Source: an uncultured Oxalobacteraceae bacterium
GTDB lineage: Bacteria; Pseudomonadota; Gammaproteobacteria; Burkholderiales; Burkholderiaceae
Direction: 5' to 3'
DNA: 11,347 nucleotides
Assembly: GCA_946478765.1 (NCBI GenBank)
Contig: CAMLDH010000096.1
Span: 1 to 11,347, forward strand
Below are positions 7,806 through 11,347 of the stretch, one piece after another (the first letter of the stretch is position 1; each line of letters opens with the position of its first letter). The notes under the pieces were generated by a model. That model searched no databases and had not been told where the DNA came from. It saw nothing but the letters and a program-made list of their open reading frames with translations. The position numbers and the translations under genes are program-made.

Positions 7806-7826
7806 ACAGTGTTTGAGTACTGTCAA
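7806..7826 (-). promoter_or_regulatory. Candidate -35 box overlapping an inverted repeat
   Basis: Read on the - strand, 7826-7821 is a perfect TTGACA hexamer. The best -10-like hexamer downstream (GATTAT) lies at a long spacer of about 20 bases, so this is a weak promoter prediction. The hexamer overlaps an inverted repeat, ACAGT (7806-7810) and ACTGT (7819-7823) with 8 bases between, which could be an operator. If real, transcription of the sensor gene would start about 150 bases upstream of its ATG. A second candidate -10 (AATAAT, - strand) lies close to the gene near 7650-7660. Confidence 0.25.
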
Positions 7827-7870
7827 GCCTGGTTAGTTGCGTCTTCCACGTGCAATAGAGACGGCATGAT

Positions 7871-7900
7871 TTGATTAATCCGACCGGCTGCAATAATCAA
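7871..7900. repeat. AT-rich inverted repeat after the hypothetical gene
   Basis: TTGATTA (7871-7877) and TAATCAA (7894-7900) form perfect 7-base arms around a 16-base GC-richer loop, seven bases past the stop codon of the unidentified - strand gene. The position suits a transcript-end structure, but the stem is AT-rich and not followed by a U-tract. It could equally be a protein-binding dyad. Confidence 0.3.
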
Positions 7901-7907
7901 CATTCCC

Positions 7908-8405
7908 TTATTTATTCGGCAGAAATAAATGCTTGCCGCGTTCAGCGTGCACGCTTGCTTTCGAGATTGCGCGCAGACACATGGCGATCGTCCCTGCAAA
8001 CGCTTCGTCGTACCAGGGATGGGCGCCGCTGGCGCTGACGACGATGCCGTCCAATACGACGCTTCCCCATAGCACGGTATCTCTTGCGGTCAGCAAATAG
8101 GGCCGCAGCTCTTGCACCGCGTGGCCATCCAGGCCGGTGCGCCAGGCAACGCGCGCCTTGGCACGCGCGAACGCCGCATAGTCGGCATCCCACTCGGCCT
8201 TGTCGCCCAACGCATATTCATAAAGAATCGCCTCCTCGAAAGAGGAATGAAGCGGCGTCAAGGCCGGGTCCATGATGACGATATACAGAAAGCCGCTTTT
8301 CCCCACCTCGCTCTGCGTCATCGCTTCAGTGATCATCGGCAAGCTCATGTTGACCGCCATCTCCGCGCTCGCACGGTCAATGAAATAACTTCCTGAAGAG
8401 GCCAT
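7908..8405 (-). CDS. Conserved-looking hypothetical protein, 165 aa
   Basis: I do not recognise this protein. The start at ATG 8405-8403 is set by a GGAG Shine-Dalgarno seven bases upstream on the - strand; the frame runs further upstream into the palindromic element at 8461-8544, which is not a plausible coding sequence. The product (MASSGSYFIDRASAEM...) has no signal peptide or membrane helix and looks like a soluble alpha/beta protein. Its most distinctive part is the C-terminal third, with two hydrophobic strands, the segment DGIVVSASGAHPWYDEAFAG (about 119-138) and then a helix. That strand-then-helix pattern is faintly reminiscent of GlcG/HbpS-like proteins, but the likeness is too weak to assign. 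It is flanked by - strand genes but separated from both by 160-270 bases, so it is probably its own transcription unit. Confidence 0.7.
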   Translation of the reverse strand: MASSGSYFIDRASAEMAVNMSLPMITEAMTQSEVGKSGFLYIVIMDPALTPLHSSFEEAILYEYALGDKAEWDADYAAFARAKARVAWRTGLDGHAVQELRPYLLTARDTVLWGSVVLDGIVVSASGAHPWYDEAFAGTIAMCLRAISKASVHAERGKHLFLPNK

Positions 8406-8460
8406 ATCTATTCTCCGTGGTAGTGATTGGCATGCGGTATTGACGCAAAATAAATGGTGC

Positions 8461-8544
8461 TTTTTGTAGGAGCGGGCCTCCCTTGCAAGCGGATCGCCGC
8501 CCGGCGCAAACGCGCCCTGCAAGGGAGGTCCGCTCCTACAAAAA
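8461..8544. repeat. Large palindromic (REP/BIME-like) element
   Basis: Two 27-base arms (8461-8487 and 8518-8544) are inverted copies with one mismatch at 8476. The outer end reads TTTTTGTAGGAGCGG and its complement. The 30-base centre holds two more perfect hairpins: GCGG/CCGC (8489-8500, ATCG loop) and GGCGC/GCGCC (8503-8516, AAAC loop). The whole can fold into a long stem topped by two small hairpins. The 'TGTAGGAGCGG' edge resembles REP sequences of Pseudomonas and Xanthomonas-type genomes. It lies 23 bases past the glycosyltransferase stop codon. It lacks a 3' T-run on either strand, so it is more likely a repetitive extragenic element than a classic terminator, though it could still protect the operon's 3' end. 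Confidence 0.75.
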
Positions 8545-8567
8545 ATGTTCAGCGGAAATCACCGTTA

Positions 8568-9458
8568 TCAAGCATCTTCCAGCCGCCTGCTTTTCCAATG
8601 CTGGATTTGCCGGTACATCGCTTCAACCGCGAGCGGAATCACGCGGCGATTCTCCAACGCCCACGGCAATCCGCGCAATGCATTCAATGCGGTCGCCGCC
8701 AGAATGTGCCAGCGGTGCGCCGTGCGCAGCATGTCGAGCGTCTGCTTCAGGGCAAACTTCCATGGCAGCCGCATCCAGGCGACCCATATTGCATTGCGCA
8801 TCAACAGCTTGCGCCGCAAGCCCGTGTCGCGCTGCGCGGAGGGGTAGTGATGCACGACCAATTGCGGCGCATACAATAAGGTCCAGTCGCGCACGGCCAG
8901 ATCAAGTGCGAGCAGCGCTTCTTCGCCGCCGATGAAGAAGTGCGGTTCATAACCGCCGGCGTCGAGAAAAGCGCTGCGCCGAAATACCGCCGCCCCCGCC
9001 AGAAATCCGAGCACCGCCCGGCCCGGCAGGCGATCGGACGGCAACGGACTGTGTTGCATGATGGTGCAGGCCGGGTCCTGGATTTGCGCCTCGCCCACCA
9101 GGATTCTGGCGCTCAACACCGCCAACGTCGGATACGCATCGAGCAGGTCCGCCGCCTGCCGCAAGGCGCCGGGCGCCCACCATGTGTCGTCGTCGCAAAA
9201 TGCGACATACGGTGTGCCCACATGATATACACCGACGTTGCGCGCCGCGGCGCCGAGATTGGTTTTCAATTGCACGAGCTTGACCTGCGGAAAATCCTGC
9301 TTCACCACCTTGAGGGTGTCGTCGATCGAGGCGTTGTCCACCACCACTATCGACGGCTGTTCCGGCAATGCACACAGATGCTGCAAGGTGCGCTGCAATT
9401 CATACGCGCGGTTATGCGTCAGTACCACCACCGAGAGCCGGTTGCCGAGAGTATCCAT
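8568..9458 (-). CDS. Family 2 (GT-A) glycosyltransferase
   Basis: The 296-residue enzyme should transfer a sugar from a nucleotide-sugar donor to an acceptor at the cytoplasmic face of the membrane. The N-terminal fold is typical of GT2: LSVVVLTHNRAYELQRTL (strand 1), IVVVDNASIDDT (DNxSxD nucleotide loop, about 38-48), LGAAARNVG (donor site), the metal-binding FCDDDTWW (D89-D91), and a later acidic pair in FIGGEEALLALDLAVRDW (E179/E180). The last 80 residues are basic and amphipathic (KLLMRNAIWVAWMRLPWKF), likely a membrane-surface anchor. The ATG at 9458 lies nine bases after the previous stop codon and has an AGGGA Shine-Dalgarno (9468-9464) that overlaps that stop. It is the last gene of the glycosyl operon; a large palindromic element follows. 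Donor and acceptor cannot be read from sequence. Confidence 0.92.
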   Translation of the reverse strand: MDTLGNRLSVVVLTHNRAYELQRTLQHLCALPEQPSIVVVDNASIDDTLKVVKQDFPQVKLVQLKTNLGAAARNVGVYHVGTPYVAFCDDDTWWAPGALRQAADLLDAYPTLAVLSARILVGEAQIQDPACTIMQHSPLPSDRLPGRAVLGFLAGAAVFRRSAFLDAGGYEPHFFIGGEEALLALDLAVRDWTLLYAPQLVVHHYPSAQRDTGLRRKLLMRNAIWVAWMRLPWKFALKQTLDMLRTAHRWHILAATALNALRGLPWALENRRVIPLAVEAMYRQIQHWKSRRLEDA

Positions 9459-9467
9459 GTCGATTCC

Positions 9468-10175
9468 CTATAGATATGCCGGGGACGTGAGCCGCCAATA
9501 ACGCTCTGCTGTCGCCAGATCGCGATGGCCGGGCCGCCCGGCCGTCGTCAAGGCGCGCAATTGACTGCGATAACAGCGCACGGCACGGCGCTTGATCGTG
9601 CTGTTGCCCGGCGTATCGAATGCGACCGGTGTTGCATCAATGCCGCTCTCCAGCAACATTGCCAGGCGCTGCTGCAGCAAGCCGGCAATGCGCCGGTACA
9701 GCGCATCTTCGTACATCAACCAGTTCAAGCACGCATGCTCGCGCCGCACCATCAATGCCGCGCGATGCGTCAGCTGGTGGTCGGCGTGAAACAGGCCGGC
9801 CGGCATCAGCACACTATCCGGACCTTGCTTTTGCATCACGGCCGCAAGTGCGGCGGCAACACGCGCGGCGTCCGGCGCGACGCCGTACTGGCTGTCGCAG
9901 AATTCCAGCCAGCACGGCTGCGCATGCAACAGTTCCAGCGCCTGCCTGTCCTCTTCACGCCGCGCGGCAATCGCTTGGCGCGCATTCACAAACCCGGCTG
10001 CCGCATCCCATTCCGGCAACACATCGGCTACCGATGGCGCAGCGGCAAAGACGGTCACCACCGTCGCGCCCGGCGCCAGCGACAGCAAGTCTCCGCACGA
10101 AAACACGCCGTCGTCCAGATGCGGCGATAACACCATGAGCGCGCCGAGCGATGCAATCGATAACATTTCATTCAT
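9468..10175 (-). CDS. PIG-L / LmbE-family zinc deacetylase
   Basis: The 235-residue product belongs to the PIG-L (LmbE) family, zinc hydrolases that remove the N-acetyl group from GlcNAc-containing molecules (PIG-L in GPI anchors, MshB in mycothiol, BshB in bacillithiol). The metal site is visible: H19, D21 and D22 in SPHLDD, and H130, D132 and H133 in FHADHQLTH. The usual HPDD reads HLDD (Pro to Leu). The start is ATG 10175, which overlaps the upstream stop as ATGA. The frame is open further upstream, but that stretch lies entirely inside the preceding gene and is low-complexity Arg/Ala, so it is rejected. The overlap and the 9-nt gap to the next gene place it as the middle step of a coupled glycosyltransfer operon. 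Substrate is inferred only as an N-acetylated sugar conjugate. Confidence 0.9.
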   Translation of the reverse strand: MNEMLSIASLGALMVLSPHLDDGVFSCGDLLSLAPGATVVTVFAAAPSVADVLPEWDAAAGFVNARQAIAARREEDRQALELLHAQPCWLEFCDSQYGVAPDAARVAAALAAVMQKQGPDSVLMPAGLFHADHQLTHRAALMVRREHACLNWLMYEDALYRRIAGLLQQRLAMLLESGIDATPVAFDTPGNSTIKRRAVRCYRSQLRALTTAGRPGHRDLATAERYWRLTSPAYL

Positions 10176-11116
10176 TGAGTAACAAAACCCAGCACTTCGT
10201 TCCAATCGTCGACGAAGCGATCGATGTGGAACCGTTCGCGCGCCCGCTGCCGCGCGCCCTCGCCCAGGCGGCGCGCCTGTTCCGGGCATGCCAGCAATTC
10301 CTGCATTTTGGCGATCAGCGCCGCGACATCGGTATCGACATGACCGGACACGCCGTTTTCAATTGCCGTTGCCATTTCAGTGGTCGCCAGACCGACGATC
10401 GGGATGCCGGCCATCATGGCTTCGATCACCGCGAGCCCCATGCTGGTATAGCGGATCGGGTTGAACAGGAAGCGATAACGCGCGGCAAACGCCGGCAGTT
10501 GCGCATGCGTGACTTCACCCAGGCCGCCGCATTGTTCCGACCCCATGCCGACCAGATCCAGCGGCACCTGCGCGCGCGCAATGTCGAAAATGTCGCCGCC
10601 CAGACGCCGGCCGCGTTGCGCCAGATGATTGATCACCACCAGGCCGCGTTCAAGCTCGCCGCTATAGACCACATCGTGCGGGATGATGACGCCATGCTCG
10701 ACCACGCGCGTAGTCACGCCTGCGCTGGCCCACATCAGCGCATTGAAATGCGTCACATGCACCAGCAACACGCCGGCATCGTCGACCGGGTGCCGCATCT
10801 CGGTCGGGTGTTCGCGCGGCGGATCGTGCTCCAGGTAAATGCGCGGCAAGCGGCGTTGCGCGGCGCTCAGATAGCGATACTGATCGTGCAGATACTGAGC
10901 ATCGTCCTGGAAAATAATGCAATCGATGGCGCAATCCGCCGCCTGCGCCGCAGGCAAGTCGATCACGTTGTCGCCCCACGGCATGTGTCCGCAACGGCCA
11001 CCGTAGCCGGGCGGACACCCGGGTTTGGACAATACGTAGAAATCATGCGGCGCCTGCGTCAGGTAATACAGGTAGCTGCCATGCGTGTGCCAGGTCAGGA
11101 TTTTCAGACGGCGCAT
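10172..11116 (-). CDS. GT-B glycosyltransferase (family 4-like)
   Basis: The 314-residue protein looks like a short GT-B retaining glycosyltransferase. The C-terminal donor half is recognisable: FLFNPIRYTSMGLAVIEAMM AG, then IPIVGLATTEMATAIENGVS, with the helix ARRLGEGARQRARERFHIDR near the end. In family 4 the E-x7-E motif would place Glu at residues 224 and 232; here 224 is Thr and only E232 is kept. The N-terminal half (about 1-150) is shorter than in MshA/BshA-type enzymes and Tyr/His-rich (WHTHGSYLYYLTQAPHDFYV), and contains PRIYLEHDPPREHP. No signal peptide or membrane helix is visible. It starts 18 bases after the radical SAM stop codon, with only a weak Shine-Dalgarno, and its stop codon overlaps the deacetylase start (ATGA), so expression is probably coupled. 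Donor and acceptor are unknown. Confidence 0.88.
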   Translation of the reverse strand: MRRLKILTWHTHGSYLYYLTQAPHDFYVLSKPGCPPGYGGRCGHMPWGDNVIDLPAAQAADCAIDCIIFQDDAQYLHDQYRYLSAAQRRLPRIYLEHDPPREHPTEMRHPVDDAGVLLVHVTHFNALMWASAGVTTRVVEHGVIIPHDVVYSGELERGLVVINHLAQRGRRLGGDIFDIARAQVPLDLVGMGSEQCGGLGEVTHAQLPAFAARYRFLFNPIRYTSMGLAVIEAMMAGIPIVGLATTEMATAIENGVSGHVDTDVAALIAKMQELLACPEQARRLGEGARQRARERFHIDRFVDDWNEVLGFVTQ

Positions 11117-11134
11117 GGCGGCTCTAGACTCATA

Positions 11135-11347
11135 TCAAAACGTTCCTGCATACACCGCGCAGCCGCGACAGATGTCGGGCGGCACATCCGACGCCAGCTT
11201 TTCGCGGAACGCGCGGTACGCGTCGTTGTTCCAGATCGGCGCGACCCCGTCGTCGGCCATGTTGCCGAAATTGATGCGATCGGGCGTCGCTACCATGCAG
11301 CAAGGCATGGCCTGACCGTCGTAACTGACATAGGCGCCGCGCCACGG
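11135..11347 (-). CDS. Radical SAM / SPASM-domain protein, C-terminal fragment
   Basis: Only the last 70 residues are present; the gene runs off the right edge of the window. The fragment shows a SPASM auxiliary-cluster layout: AYVSYDGQAMPCCMVAT (Cys pair), FGNMADDGVAPIWNNDAY (the GN...W spacing), YRAFREKL, and the closing PPDICRGCAVY with CxxC. SPASM domains bind extra 4Fe-4S clusters in radical SAM enzymes that modify peptides, sugars or cofactors. The N-terminal radical SAM CxxxCxxC motif is not visible here, so the radical SAM part is inferred from the domain pairing. The stop TGA at 11135-11137 is 18 bases from the next glycosyltransferase start, so it is likely the upstream gene of the same operon. 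The overlapping frame on the same strand (Arg-rich, 11130-11345) is a shadow. Confidence 0.82.
   Translation of the reverse strand, partial: PWRGAYVSYDGQAMPCCMVATPDRINFGNMADDGVAPIWNNDAYRAFREKLASDVPPDICRGCAVYAGTF

Noticed and set aside
8406..8522. N-terminal extension of the hypothetical - strand protein
   Set aside because: The extension reads through the palindromic element; a GGAG site seven bases before the ATG at 8405 marks the better start.
8461..8545. Intrinsic terminator at the palindrome
   Set aside because: The stem is strong, but on both strands it is preceded by T and followed by A, the reverse of a rho-independent terminator's U-tract.
10176..10289. 38-residue N-terminal extension of the deacetylase
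   Set aside because: It lies fully inside the glycosyltransferase gene and is Arg/Ala/Gly low-complexity; the ATGA overlap start at 10175 places the zinc motif at the normal distance from the N-terminus.
11130..11345. 71-residue Arg-rich frame at the right edge
   Set aside because: The neighbouring frame carries the SPASM Cys pattern and ends cleanly before the next gene; the Arg-rich frame is its shadow.
1..11347. CRISPR array, tRNA/rRNA, insertion sequence or prophage
   Set aside because: No regularly spaced repeats, cloverleaf sequences, rRNA segments, transposase or phage structural genes were found on either strand by reading.

Overview
This window looks like a chromosomal segment of a betaproteobacterium, most likely a Burkholderiales / Oxalobacteraceae-type organism. 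That placement is inferred from the fairly high GC content, the style of the haem-copper oxidase subunit I and the mix of regulators. No rRNA, tRNA, CRISPR array, transposase or phage gene is visible.

Layout: (1) Bases 1-250 are a non-coding leader with a REP-like hairpin and a strong Shine-Dalgarno followed by a seven-codon mini-ORF. (2) On the + strand, 251-3987 holds an aa3-type cytochrome c oxidase subunit I that has no subunit II or III gene on either visible side, a MscS-type mechanosensitive channel whose ATG overlaps the oxidase stop codon, an unidentified four-helix membrane protein with a very strong ribosome binding site, and a short PRC-barrel-like ORF whose 5' end looks frame-disrupted. 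(3) On the - strand, 7635-4033 encodes one 1200-residue hybrid sensor: PAS-like and GAF-like sensing, histidine kinase, receiver, GGDEF and EAL. Its GGDEF domain keeps its active site and inhibitory RxxD site, while its EAL domain has lost several signature residues. (4) Also on the - strand is a 165-residue unidentified protein, preceded by a large, nearly perfect palindromic element at 8461-8544. (5) The last part, 11347 down to 8568, is a tight - strand operon: the C-terminus of a radical SAM/SPASM protein (cut by the window edge), a GT-B glycosyltransferase, a PIG-L/LmbE-type zinc deacetylase and a GT-A (family 2) glycosyltransferase. The spacings are 18 nt, a 4-nt ATGA overlap and 9 nt.

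How the genes may work together: the left block concerns the inner membrane (respiration, osmotic release, an unknown membrane protein). The central protein joins phosphorelay to cyclic-di-GMP output. The right operon has the parts to build or modify a glycoconjugate (sugar transfer, N-deacetylation, second sugar transfer) with a radical SAM enzyme. I recognise the families but not a named pathway; this operon and the degenerate-EAL hybrid are the best candidates for something not yet described.
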